A stretch of 64,000 bases of DNA from Nitrospirota bacterium (GCA_029261165.1 JAJDBV010000028.1:1-64000); one strand, 5' to 3'. Positions 9,582 through 19,897 are shown, numbered from the stretch's first letter. Notes: generated from the sequence alone by a model not told the origin. Translations and numbers: made by a program.

Positions 9582-9648
9582 CAAGGCAAATCCACTCGGA
9601 CAGCAATTCTGCTGCGCTCCATTTCCGCCGGGAGCTCCGACGTTACAA
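9576..9648 (+). other. attC-like integron recombination site 2
   Basis: AGCTAACAAGGCAAATCCACTCGGACAGCAATTCTGCTGCGC...GGGAGCTCCGACGTTAC; stop codon of the R-M gene lies inside the R box. Confidence 0.5.
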
Positions 9649-9663
9649 TCCCTTGAACGCAGG

Positions 9664-9721
9664 AGTCGGGTAGGGGAGGCGCAAAAAAAGATGCCTATTA
9701 GGACGGGTAGGATAATGTTTT
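9664..9721 (+). repeat. R repeat copy 2 (GAGTCGGGTAGGGGAGGCGCAAAAAAAGATGCCTATTAGGACGGGTAGGATAATGTTTT)
   Basis: Near-identical to copy 1. Confidence 0.8.
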
Positions 9722-9775
9722 GTGTTTTAAGAATACCCGGTTTCGACCCAAAGTGAACACTCATGTACTAAATAA

Positions 9776-10618
9776 ATGGTAATGAAAAAAATGGCAATGG
9801 AAAATTTATCTTCAGTGTTTATTGGTATAGTGGATATTTTAGGGCATAAAAAAGCCGAACAGCATATCGATCAATATGGTCCTCAAGCTGCTTCTGCCAA
9901 ACTTGGGGGAGTGTATAACACCTTGAATAAATATACGTTAGTTTACAATAATAATGATAATGGGGTTCGTTGGTTACAATATCTCGATGGTTACGTTTTC
10001 TATTCTGAAACAAACAATGTAGCGCACCTAGCTACAATGATCAAAGACGCGAGTAAACTAATCGCCCTATCCTTAATTGAATCAATACCGTTAAGAATTG
10101 CGATTACACAAGGTGATATTAAGATTATCAAATCAGATGAGGATGGTCTTTCAGTTACGGGTTCAGGGTGGACTGCGTTACAAAAATTAGAGAATTCCTT
10201 GGATTGGATGGGAGGCTGGTTGTATCTTCCCAGTTATGATAATCACCACCATCCAACGGTAACAAAGTTAATCAGTACGACACATCTCATTGTCCAGCAG
10301 AACTGTTGCTCGGAACCGACACAGAATTTTACAGCGCCGTTTAAAGGGAACAATACATATTCAGAAGAGAGAGCATGGTTCCTTAACTGGCATAAGGTTT
10401 TACATCAACAAAATCATGAAAACGAGAAGCTGATTAAGAATTGGTGGCTAAACTATACGCACGTTAATATTAATGGAAATCCAGATGTGCAACAAAAGCA
10501 AAAAAACACAATTGCGTTTGCACATTATTGCAACATTCTCTACCAGAGTGCCAACTTGATCTATCACTCCAAGGTAGTTCCTGATCTGAAAATAAGTGAA
10601 ATTAGTTCAAGTAATTAA
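9776..10618 (+). CDS. Hypothetical protein with nucleotidyl-cyclase-fold-like motifs
   Basis: FIGIVDILGHKKA, WLQYLDGYVFYSE and PLRIAITQGDI resemble the FVDILGF/FSDSI/RGAIS motif series of cyclase-like proteins. Confidence 0.45.
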   Translation: MVMKKMAMENLSSVFIGIVDILGHKKAEQHIDQYGPQAASAKLGGVYNTLNKYTLVYNNNDNGVRWLQYLDGYVFYSETNNVAHLATMIKDASKLIALSLIESIPLRIAITQGDIKIIKSDEDGLSVTGSGWTALQKLENSLDWMGGWLYLPSYDNHHHPTVTKLISTTHLIVQQNCCSEPTQNFTAPFKGNNTYSEERAWFLNWHKVLHQQNHENEKLIKNWWLNYTHVNINGNPDVQQKQKNTIAFAHYCNILYQSANLIYHSKVVPDLKISEISSSN

Positions 10619-10733
10619 AACAATATTTTCTGATAAATTTAATGGCTGATTTTGGCCTATAGCTGTCATGGGGGCAACATTTGGGCCTCTGGCAATTCCA
10701 TTCGTTTTTTAATCAAAGGGGAAGATCACCTCG

Positions 10734-10790
10734 GAGTCGGGGAGGGGAGCCAGAAAAAAAGGCTATTGAGGCGGGTAGGATAATATTAGG
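10734..10790 (+). repeat. R repeat copy 3 (GAGTCGGGGAGGGGAGCCAGAAAAAAAGGCTATTGAGGCGGGTAGGATAATATTAGG)
   Basis: Aligns with copies 1 and 2 with a short deletion. Confidence 0.75.
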
Positions 10791-10928
10791 CTTATTCGCC
10801 AGAAAAGCGTGAAATGGTTCCAATAGTCCTGATTTTTCTTGTGTTTGTTGTGTCGATGGTCCATTTTCCAAAACATTTCTCTCTCACCGTAAGAGCCAGC
10901 TTAAGATCCCACCTTAATGAATGAATCG

Positions 10929-10960
10929 AGGTACCTGACAGAACTGACAGGTACCTTTTT
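10929..10960 (+). terminator. Rho-independent terminator-like hairpin AGGTACCTGACAGAACTGACAGGTACCTTTTT
   Basis: AGGTACCTG/CAGGTACCT stem followed by T tract. Confidence 0.65.
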
Positions 10961-11099
10961 GTGAGTTAGATGCTATAAGAGTGTTTCTTTTGGAGGTTCC
11001 CAGATTGTCTGCATCCACTTTTTATCAGGCTTATTGTGGTGAATTTGACATTCCGTAATGAAATAAGTAACGTTCAGCAATTGTGCTCAGGAGATTTCC

Positions 11100-14000
11100 A
11101 TGAGTAGTAAGTCGCCACAAGGGACAGTGAAGCAAACGAACAAGGTGTCCCGATCCTTGCGTCGCTCCTCTCTCATCCCAACCATTCTTCTAACATCGTT
11201 CATTACACTCCTCTTGATCATTACATCTTTTGCAACAGCACAAGCGGTGAGTCCTTCAAAGTTTGTTGTCCTGGGCGAAGAATCGGTTCGTATCAGAGAG
11301 GGGAGTTCCATCGCCAGTGGAGATATCGGTGCGAATCTCCCTAGTCCGGGACCACCTACAGGAGTAGGGCGGGTTGTCATCGACCGGGATGTGATCCTCC
11401 TTGACCCGACATCCCGTGTCATGGCCGATACTGTCGTGATAGATGGCGGGGCACAAGTCTATAACGTTCACTATAACGACCTGGTCTCCGATGGCGTGAT
11501 CTTAGGATCACAGATTACCCCGCTTTCCCTCCCACTGACAACCCTCCCGAGCATCCCTGTTTTTACAGAGGGCATCCCGGACATAGAAGTCCCCGATGAC
11601 AGCAGCCTCACGCTCGGAGCCGGAAGTTACGATTCCTTTACAGTCCGTTCGGGGGCGAGTGTCACCTTCACGGGTGGGATCTACAACTTTAAATCGTGGA
11701 ATATCCATAAAGGAGCAAGCCTCAGCTTCAATGCGCCAACCGAGATCCGAATCAAAGAGAAGCTTGAAGTAAAAGAAGGTGCCTCCATAGGGCCATCCCC
11801 AAGCAGTCCGGGCATCACGGGTGCCGATATCAAGATCATCATCACCGGGATCAACGGCCTTCTCGGGGGGGTTAATGAAATCCCTCAAGCCGCTTCCTTC
11901 GAGCGGATGGGATCTCTCCAGGCTAATGTCTATGTGCCCAACGGGACCTTGCTGATCGGGGACAGTTCGGTGATCACTGGGGCCTTCCTGGGTAAATGGG
12001 TTGATATCGGGAGATCCGTCTCACTGACCCATGAGGCGGCACGTTTTACCGGTCCAATGACCACCCCTCGTTCAGCCCACACTGCCACATTACTTCCTGA
12101 CGCTGGCATCCTGATCACCGGGGGTAAAAACGGGACCCTCCCTCTGGTCACCGCCGAACGCCTTGATCCGACGACCCTCACCTTTGGTCCGCTCACAGGC
12201 AACCTGGCAGCGGCACGCTCAGGTCACACTGCATCCGCTCTGGCCGATCAAACACACCTCCTCATTGCTGGAGAGAAAAGCGGGGGTACCCTGACCCTCT
12301 CAGAGCTCTTCCACCCGGGAACAGGCTTATTCTCTAACGTCATGGATACGCTTCGCATCCCCCGCGCCGGCCAGACTGCGACTGTTCTTTTGGATGGACG
12401 GGTCCTGATCATCGGAGGCCAGGAGACCGTCACGACCGATTCCTCAGAAGTCTTTGACGCCCAGAGCGTGATAATATTCAAACCCTCATTTGATCCGACT
12501 GAAGGGAGCTTCATCCTTTTGCCGAATCTCCTCTCCACACCACGTCGGAACCACACGGCGACACTCATGCCGGATGGAAGCGTCTTGATCATCGGAGGAG
12601 AGAACGACCTTGGATTGCTCGGCTCCGCCGAGCGCTTTGATCCAACAACAGAAACCTTTACGCCCTTAACGGCGTTAATGACCACCCCCAGAGCAGGCCA
12701 CACGGCAAACCTGCTGCCCGACGGACGTGTCCTGCTCTTAGGGGGAAGGGGGACAGCAGGCTTCCTGGACACTGCCGAGATATTTGATCCTGTTACCGGG
12801 ACCTTTTCCCCGACCACACCCGGTCTAATCATCCCGAGTGCCGAGCATACCGCGACACTCCTACCCTTTGGCGAGATCCTGATCACCGGAGGGGAGAACA
12901 GCACAGGCACGCTCTCCGCGACAAGCCTTTATGATCCCAAGTTGGTGGATACAACCCTACCCGCGGTAGCGGCACTCAGTCTCTCTGCCGGGGCAACCGA
13001 TGTTGATCTAACCGAAGTGATCGGGCTCCGATTCTCGGAGCCGGTGGATATCACAACACTGACGGGCGTCAACGTCTCTCTCTCAGGGGGTGGATCTCCA
13101 GCAAATGCCACCATAAGTGGCAGCGAAGAAGGCCTACTCGCCTTTATCGTCCCAACGACAAAACTAACTGCCGGGACTGTCTATACCTTGTCTCTTTCCC
13201 CGGCCATCACCGATACGTCAGGAAATTCCCTTGCACCGTTCTCTTCGACTTTCACGACCGTAAACGCCCCGGTCATCGCAACGGTCACGCCCGGTCATGG
13301 ACCGATCGGACAGGCCGTCACAATCACCGGCCAGAACTTTGACCCCTCGGCCCCGACATTGAATGTTGTTTCTTTTGAGGGGATCAATGCCTTGGTGACC
13401 TTGGCCACCGCAACGCTGCTGGAGGTCTCTGTCCCCTCCGGTGTCCCAACTGGGGTGGGAACGTTGACGGTAAAGACACGAGGCGGAACGGCGAGCATTC
13501 CTTTCACTATTGATAGCACGGCCCCCGTTCTGACCTCTCTTTCGCCGGTATCAGTCCCGGCGGGGAGTGCCGCCTTTACCCTGACACTTAACGGTAGTAA
13601 TTTCTTTGCAACCTCGACAGTTCAATTCGGGGCAACGACGCTTACATCAACCTTCATTAGTAACAGCCAGTTACAAGCCAGCATTCCGGCTTCGGCTATC
13701 GCATCTCCCGGAACAGTCCAGGTCACCGTGGTCAATCCGGCCCCGAACGGGGGGACCTCCAACGCGCTTGCTTTCGAAGTGATTGGCCCAGTCATTCAAA
13801 GCGTGACCCCCACAAGCGGTCCCGTCGGGACGCCGGTCACGATCACCGGACTGAACTTCGACCCAACCGCCTCTAATAATAATCTTTCCTTCAATGGTAC
13901 ATCAGCCATCATTACCTCGGCCACGACCACAGAGATCAAGACGACGGTCCCGTTAGGGGCGAGCACCGGTCCAATCTCACTCACCACACCAACCGGGACG

Positions 14001-17000
14001 GCAAGCGGCGGTACCTTTACGGTGGTCTTATCCGCAGACTTCTCAATAACGGCGTCTCCATTGTCCATTGATGTTGCCCCAGGAGGCCAAATTGCCATCC
14101 AGGTCCTCCTTTCTGGAGCGGGAGTTTCCCCTTATTCCGGCCTCGTCGGCTTGACCGTCGGGACCTTGCCCACGGGAGTCACCTCCTTTTTCTCGCCCTC
14201 AATCGGACAAACCGGCCAGGCATCGTTTCTCAACATCTTCACGCCCACAACCTTGGCGGCAGGTGCGTATCCGATAACAATACAAGCACAGGGCAATATC
14301 GACGGCCAGGCGATCACGCGTGTCGCAAATATCACCCTCAATGTCCTTCCTCCGGGAACAACCACCCTTTCGGGCCAGATACTGGCCTCCGAAACGGGCG
14401 ACCCTCTTGCAAATATTCTTGTGAAGACTGGCGGAACTACTGTCACGACCGATAGCGCGGGGAACTTTTTCTTTTCAAATATTTCGACAGGAACGCAGCT
14501 CCTGCTTATCGACGGCACCCCGGCGGGGACGGCTGTAGCTTCTTACCCGATTGATCTACCAGTCCAGGTAGATATCGTTGCAGGAACCAGTAATGTCCTT
14601 TCCTATCCAGTGTATCTGCATGAAGTGAATACAAAAAACTTCACCTTGCTGGATACAAGCCTGGGAGATGTGATTGTCTCCGATCCGGACATTCCTCTCT
14701 TTGAGCTCACCATTCCTCAGGGCACACAGATTATCGGGTGGGACGGGCTTCCGAATACAAAAATGTCGATTAAACGAGTTCCAATTGATCGGCTCCCACT
14801 CCCGCCGGTTTCTGGAGTCGCAACGACTAAAAGCGTCTACATGTTCCACTTTTTCAAAGCCGGGGGCGGGACGCCGACGGTCCCCATCCCCGTAAAATAC
14901 CCGAATGATGCTGGACTCGTACCCGGCACAAGTGTCGATCTTTATTATTATGATGAAGAACCCTTTGCCGATCCGACTTCACACCAGTGGAAAAAATTCG
15001 GGACGGGGACGGTTTCTTCCGATGCTCGCCAAATCGTGTCCGATCCCGGCGTCGGAATTCCAAAATTTTGCTGCGGCGGCGTCTTTGCAACCTGGGTAAT
15101 TGATGTCTTCAACGGTGACCCTACGCCCGACAATCCACCGAAAGGCGGCGATCCAGTTGATCTCTCTACAGGGACCTTCGGGCTCCAGAAAACGGACATG
15201 GTACTTCCGGGAATTTTCCCAACTCAATTGATCCGATATTATACCGCGCGAAACGAACCTCTGAATTCTCTCATACCGGGTCCCTTCGGTCCGGGAACAA
15301 ATCACAACTACAACCATCGACTAATTCCATTTGGAAACACAGATGAAGCCTTGCTCCTTCTCAAGGCTGATGATGGACGAGCGGTCTTTTCGATCAATCC
15401 GGATGGGACTTTCATAAACTTGACCACGCCATCGCTTAACGGGGTCGTCGTGAGTATTGGGGTGGGAGGTATTAGAACCCTCCGCTATAAAGACGGCAGG
15501 AAGTGGATTTTCTCCGACACGGGTTTCCTTATACGCGTTGAAGACCACATTGGGAATGGAGTGGATCTGATTCGCAACGATGGAATCTTAACAAAAATAG
15601 TCCAGCTGGGAGGCCGGGAAATCCTATTGGACTATGATAATTCATCACGCATTATAAGATTGACCGACCCCTTGGGGAGAGTGGTTCAATATACCTACGA
15701 TGGTACCGGGCTCTTAAATGCTGTAATCGATCCTGAGGGCGGGATAACCCGCTATACTTATGATGGAATAAAACGAATGACAACCATCACAGATGCCCGA
15801 GGGATACTCTTTTTGACCAATGAGTATGACAATAATGATCGGGTCATACGCCAGACCAATGCCGAAGGCGGTGTCTTTCAATTCTTCTATTTCGGGCCTG
15901 ATGGTCGTGCGCTACTTGATGTACCAGAAGTTATTTGGCTTCCGTTTAGAAACCCATTTTGCGGCCCCACAGAGGTGATTGATGCAGCAACGGCGATCCC
16001 ACCGGGAAGGCCCTGTGTCATTCGAAAAATTTGGCCCGGCCCAGCGGACAGTCTGGTTACACAGACCATTGTGATCGATCCGAAAGGAACCCCAAGCTCG
16101 TACCGCTTCACTACGGCGGGGTATCCAAGCGAAATCACAGACGCCTCAGGACGAACGACCCAATTTGAGCGGGCGAATGGAACGAATCAACTTATTTCTA
16201 CGACAGATCATTTGGATCGAAAGACAAGCTTTACCTATGATGCGTTTAATAACCTCCTGACCTCGACCGATCCCGAAGGCAATACAACCACCTTTACCTA
16301 TGAACCTAATTTTAATAAAGTTACGACCATTACGGATGCCCTGGCACAGGTGACGTCTTTTACCTACGATTTACAAGGAAATCTCCTGAGGACCACTGAT
16401 CCCTCCGGGGCGGTGACCACAATGACCTACAATGCCAAGGGTCAACCCATCACGGTTACCGATCCTCTAGCGAATATGACCCGCTTTAGTTACGATTCTT
16501 TTGGGGATCTCATCACGACCACAGACCCCCTCGGCAATATCACCTCCCGGGTTTACGATGCCGTCTCTCGACTTTTGGCGGTGACCGATCCGAGAGGAGA
16601 AAGCACCGGATTTATCTACGATAACCTCAATCGGGTCACCACAATAAACGATCCCGGAAACAATGCCACCCAGTTTACGTATGACCCTAATGGCAATCTC
16701 TTAACGGTTTCAGATGCGAATAACAATACAACGACTTATACCTATGACCTGCAAGACCGTCTGGACACAAGGACCGATCCATTATTAAGAAGTGAAACGT
16801 ACGCCTACGACCTCAACGGTAACCTGACAACCTTTACAGATCGGAAGGGACAGGTCACGATCTTTGCCTCCGATCCGCTTGATCGGAGAGTTAGAGCAGA
16901 CTATGCCGATGTGGCACAAACCGGGTTTGTCTACGATACAGCAGGCAGGCTGGATGAGATCATAGAAGGGACATCGACGATTAAATTTACCTACGACAAT

Positions 17001-18443
17001 CTGGATCGGCTGGCCTCGGAGCTCACGTCGCAAGGGGTGTTGTCCTATACCTATGATGCCCTGGGAAGAAGAACCTCCATGGCGGTGAATGGTGGTCTGC
17101 CTGTGAATTATCAGTACGATCTTAACTCCCGCCTGACACAGGTGGCACAGGGGTCACAGATTGTAGGTCTGGGATATGATGTTTCTGGAAGAAGAACCAG
17201 TCTGAGTTATCCAAACGGGACCAGTACGAGTTATGCCTATGACGCGGCCAGTCGAATCACTAATATTACCCATAAGGCAGGAGTAACCCCATTTGAGCGT
17301 TTGACCTATACCTATGATGCGGCGGGCAACCGGACAAGTCTGGATCGGACGAATGGCTCCGCCATCTTATTGCCAGATGCAGTTCAAGCTGCTTATGACG
17401 CTGCGAATGAACAGATCAGGCTTAATAGTACCACACCGAATTTGAATTATGATGCGAATGGAAATTTGCTTTCTCAGACCGATGCGAGCGGGACGACGAA
17501 CTATACTTGGGATGCGCGGAATCGACTGATGGGCATCACCGGGCCGACGACAACGGCCAGCTTTGTTTATGATGCCCTGGGGCGAAGGACGAGTAAAACC
17601 ATCAACGGCGTTAAGACCGATTATCAGTATGATGGGAATGACATTGTTTCTGAGATCGGCGGCGGGGCGGTTGGGGCAAGTTATATAAGATCTTTGAATA
17701 TTGATGAGCCGTTTGTGCGGCAGTCGAGTGGGAATGAATATTATCATGTGGATGCTTTGGGGAGTACGCTGGATCTGACAGATCAGAGTGGTGCTGTTGT
17801 AACGACCTATGAGTATGAAGCATTCGGGAAGACCACGATAAATGGGACCTCATTAAATCCGTTTCAGTATACGGGAAGAGAAAATGATGGTACGGGGCTG
17901 TACTATTATAGGGCTAGGTATCATAGTGGCTTGCTACAAAGATTTATTAGTCAAGATCTAATTTGGTTTGGCGATTTTAATCTTTATGCGTATGTAAAGA
18001 ATCAACCCATCAGATATTTTGATCCATTTGGGTTGGCATATTTTGCAAAGAGACCCTTAAATCCCCTTTTTCTTATGATCAACAGTCCACTGCTTGATTT
18101 GTTAAATCTAGAAGCAAGTCATGAGCAGCTAATATTTGAGGATGGAGAACTGCCTAGCAGTAAAGGACAGCCTAGCAATTTAGGATTTTTCCTGGATGGT
18201 GTGGGCGAAGATCCACATTTTGGGGAATATCAAGATAAATATAAAAAAGTAGGTCGTAAGTATGATGATGCTTTGATGCGTAAGGTTGTTAAAGAAGTAG
18301 AGCCAAAAACTTACTGTGTCGTAAGGAATAATTGTCAAGATTGGGCAGATAAAGTTCGCGAAAAATACAAAGAATTGGAGAATAAGAAAAACCGACGTCT
18401 TTGTTTAAATTTTGGCGGCCGCAAATCTAAGCTTTGTTCATGA
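11100..18443 (+). CDS. Giant exported RHS/YD-repeat protein with kelch-like and IPT/TIG repeats, RHS core and C-terminal tip domain
   Basis: N-terminal hydrophobic segment; repeated LLPDGRVLIxGG; YTYDxxGNL repeats; YYRARYHSGLLQRFISQD and RYFDPFG core; unique tip HEQLIFEDG...NNCQDWADKVREKY. Confidence 0.9.
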   Translation: MSSKSPQGTVKQTNKVSRSLRRSSLIPTILLTSFITLLLIITSFATAQAVSPSKFVVLGEESVRIREGSSIASGDIGANLPSPGPPTGVGRVVIDRDVILLDPTSRVMADTVVIDGGAQVYNVHYNDLVSDGVILGSQITPLSLPLTTLPSIPVFTEGIPDIEVPDDSSLTLGAGSYDSFTVRSGASVTFTGGIYNFKSWNIHKGASLSFNAPTEIRIKEKLEVKEGASIGPSPSSPGITGADIKIIITGINGLLGGVNEIPQAASFERMGSLQANVYVPNGTLLIGDSSVITGAFLGKWVDIGRSVSLTHEAARFTGPMTTPRSAHTATLLPDAGILITGGKNGTLPLVTAERLDPTTLTFGPLTGNLAAARSGHTASALADQTHLLIAGEKSGGTLTLSELFHPGTGLFSNVMDTLRIPRAGQTATVLLDGRVLIIGGQETVTTDSSEVFDAQSVIIFKPSFDPTEGSFILLPNLLSTPRRNHTATLMPDGSVLIIGGENDLGLLGSAERFDPTTETFTPLTALMTTPRAGHTANLLPDGRVLLLGGRGTAGFLDTAEIFDPVTGTFSPTTPGLIIPSAEHTATLLPFGEILITGGENSTGTLSATSLYDPKLVDTTLPAVAALSLSAGATDVDLTEVIGLRFSEPVDITTLTGVNVSLSGGGSPANATISGSEEGLLAFIVPTTKLTAGTVYTLSLSPAITDTSGNSLAPFSSTFTTVNAPVIATVTPGHGPIGQAVTITGQNFDPSAPTLNVVSFEGINALVTLATATLLEVSVPSGVPTGVGTLTVKTRGGTASIPFTIDSTAPVLTSLSPVSVPAGSAAFTLTLNGSNFFATSTVQFGATTLTSTFISNSQLQASIPASAIASPGTVQVTVVNPAPNGGTSNALAFEVIGPVIQSVTPTSGPVGTPVTITGLNFDPTASNNNLSFNGTSAIITSATTTEIKTTVPLGASTGPISLTTPTGTASGGTFTVVLSADFSITASPLSIDVAPGGQIAIQVLLSGAGVSPYSGLVGLTVGTLPTGVTSFFSPSIGQTGQASFLNIFTPTTLAAGAYPITIQAQGNIDGQAITRVANITLNVLPPGTTTLSGQILASETGDPLANILVKTGGTTVTTDSAGNFFFSNISTGTQLLLIDGTPAGTAVASYPIDLPVQVDIVAGTSNVLSYPVYLHEVNTKNFTLLDTSLGDVIVSDPDIPLFELTIPQGTQIIGWDGLPNTKMSIKRVPIDRLPLPPVSGVATTKSVYMFHFFKAGGGTPTVPIPVKYPNDAGLVPGTSVDLYYYDEEPFADPTSHQWKKFGTGTVSSDARQIVSDPGVGIPKFCCGGVFATWVIDVFNGDPTPDNPPKGGDPVDLSTGTFGLQKTDMVLPGIFPTQLIRYYTARNEPLNSLIPGPFGPGTNHNYNHRLIPFGNTDEALLLLKADDGRAVFSINPDGTFINLTTPSLNGVVVSIGVGGIRTLRYKDGRKWIFSDTGFLIRVEDHIGNGVDLIRNDGILTKIVQLGGREILLDYDNSSRIIRLTDPLGRVVQYTYDGTGLLNAVIDPEGGITRYTYDGIKRMTTITDARGILFLTNEYDNNDRVIRQTNAEGGVFQFFYFGPDGRALLDVPEVIWLPFRNPFCGPTEVIDAATAIPPGRPCVIRKIWPGPADSLVTQTIVIDPKGTPSSYRFTTAGYPSEITDASGRTTQFERANGTNQLISTTDHLDRKTSFTYDAFNNLLTSTDPEGNTTTFTYEPNFNKVTTITDALAQVTSFTYDLQGNLLRTTDPSGAVTTMTYNAKGQPITVTDPLANMTRFSYDSFGDLITTTDPLGNITSRVYDAVSRLLAVTDPRGESTGFIYDNLNRVTTINDPGNNATQFTYDPNGNLLTVSDANNNTTTYTYDLQDRLDTRTDPLLRSETYAYDLNGNLTTFTDRKGQVTIFASDPLDRRVRADYADVAQTGFVYDTAGRLDEIIEGTSTIKFTYDNLDRLASELTSQGVLSYTYDALGRRTSMAVNGGLPVNYQYDLNSRLTQVAQGSQIVGLGYDVSGRRTSLSYPNGTSTSYAYDAASRITNITHKAGVTPFERLTYTYDAAGNRTSLDRTNGSAILLPDAVQAAYDAANEQIRLNSTTPNLNYDANGNLLSQTDASGTTNYTWDARNRLMGITGPTTTASFVYDALGRRTSKTINGVKTDYQYDGNDIVSEIGGGAVGASYIRSLNIDEPFVRQSSGNEYYHVDALGSTLDLTDQSGAVVTTYEYEAFGKTTINGTSLNPFQYTGRENDGTGLYYYRARYHSGLLQRFISQDLIWFGDFNLYAYVKNQPIRYFDPFGLAYFAKRPLNPLFLMINSPLLDLLNLEASHEQLIFEDGELPSSKGQPSNLGFFLDGVGEDPHFGEYQDKYKKVGRKYDDALMRKVVKEVEPKTYCVVRNNCQDWADKVREKYKELENKKNRRLCLNFGGRKSKLCS

Positions 18444-18473
18444 CTAAAAGATCTTTAACTAAGGGAAGTCAGA

Positions 18474-19361
18474 ATGAGAATGTTTTTTTTGTGCCTATTT
18501 TTTTTGGACTCAGTATTTTCGAATAAAGTGGCGCACGCAAGTGACTTGTCTGGGAAGTTAATCTACGCGAATGGGACTAATATTATAAGATCGCTTGATC
18601 TATCAACATTGAAGCATGAAATTTTACATAAAGAGCCTTTTGGGATATTCATCAACAATCTAAGCAAGATAACAGAAACAAGATTTATCTATCAAGATTG
18701 CGATGGTACTAGGAAACCAGGTTGCCTGTTGCAGGAATTTGATATTGAGAACAAGTCTGTTAAAACATGGCGTTCGGGTCATATACCTACTTACGTTAAG
18801 GAAAGCAATAGTATATTTTTTTATGAAAGTGCTCCTGATACAGGGGAGGAATGGTTATTTGTCGTAAATTTAGAAGCAATCGGGAATGCGAAAAAAGTGA
18901 TGAGAGCTCCCTCTACACATAAAACCCAGAATGGGATACCATATTCCTATAAGGGACCCGTTGTTCAAATTTCACCTGACCAAGTGATATTTGTCGGTGA
19001 AGATGATGGGATATGGATATATCAGATTTCGAATTCAAAGCTGATATCGACAGATATTAAAAACATCCGTCCTATATTTTGGCTGGACAAAACAAAGGAA
19101 CTTATTGGTTATAACTGGGAATCAAAAGGAATTGTCCGGTATGATTTAAAGTCGAAGAGAATAGAGCAATTACCCCAATTTAAAGCGAGTTCTGGGTTTG
19201 TCTATATCCCGAATTATGACACAGTAATCTCCTGGGAGGGTCGGTTGCATTTTTTTATATCTGAACGATTTGATATTTTTTCATACCATCTTGGCAGTGG
19301 AGAAAGAATGAAAATTGTTCCTAACCATCACATAAGTAGTGGAATCTGGTTCCAGAAGTGA
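18474..19361 (+). CDS. Exported beta-propeller-like hypothetical protein, candidate immunity or accessory protein
   Basis: Signal peptide-like N terminus; 30 bp downstream of the RHS tip. Confidence 0.5.
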   Translation: MRMFFLCLFFLDSVFSNKVAHASDLSGKLIYANGTNIIRSLDLSTLKHEILHKEPFGIFINNLSKITETRFIYQDCDGTRKPGCLLQEFDIENKSVKTWRSGHIPTYVKESNSIFFYESAPDTGEEWLFVVNLEAIGNAKKVMRAPSTHKTQNGIPYSYKGPVVQISPDQVIFVGEDDGIWIYQISNSKLISTDIKNIRPIFWLDKTKELIGYNWESKGIVRYDLKSKRIEQLPQFKASSGFVYIPNYDTVISWEGRLHFFISERFDIFSYHLGSGERMKIVPNHHISSGIWFQK

Positions 19362-19495
19362 TGTTGAGAACGGAGCTACCCTCTTTTATGGGAAATGATT
19401 TCACTTTAAGCGGTTGTGGGTTATGAGGGGTCAAGTCGCTTTTAGTCTAAAGTGAGATAAAATTGATCCAGGCTCAACCAATTGGCTTATAAGGA

Positions 19496-19897
19496 TTGAA
19501 GGCTATGATGACAATTAGCCTCGGGATTCATCCTTCCAGATATGTTAAAAATAATCTCCGGACCACCACGGATCCCCTCGGGAATGTCACCTCCCGGGTT
19601 TACGATACCGTCTCTCGTCTTTTGGCGGTAACCGATCCGAGAGGAGAAACCACCGGTTTTATCTACGATAACCTCAACCGGGTCACCACAATAAACGATC
19701 CCGGAAACAATGCCACCCAGTTTACGTATGACCCTAATGGCAATCTTTTAACGGTTTCAGATGCGAATAACAATACAACGACTTATACCTATGACCTGCA
19801 AGACCGTCTGGATACAAGAACCGATCCATTGTTAAGGAGTGAATCGTATCTCTATGATCTCACAGAAGTGGACCCCGGAAATGGGACAGTGGCATAA
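19496..19897 (+). pseudogene. RHS repeat fragment duplicating 16510-16814
   Basis: Near-identical DNA and protein over about 300 bp (offset 3047), ending at the IS3-like left end. Confidence 0.8.

Noticed and set aside
6330-9606. Numerous long ORFs on other frames within the R-M gene
   Set aside because: Shadow ORFs caused by GC-rich codon bias; low-complexity Arg/Ser/Pro-rich translations with no recognisable motifs.
11087-17853. Minus-strand ORFs opposite the RHS gene
   Set aside because: Antisense readings of repetitive coding DNA; no independent evidence of coding.
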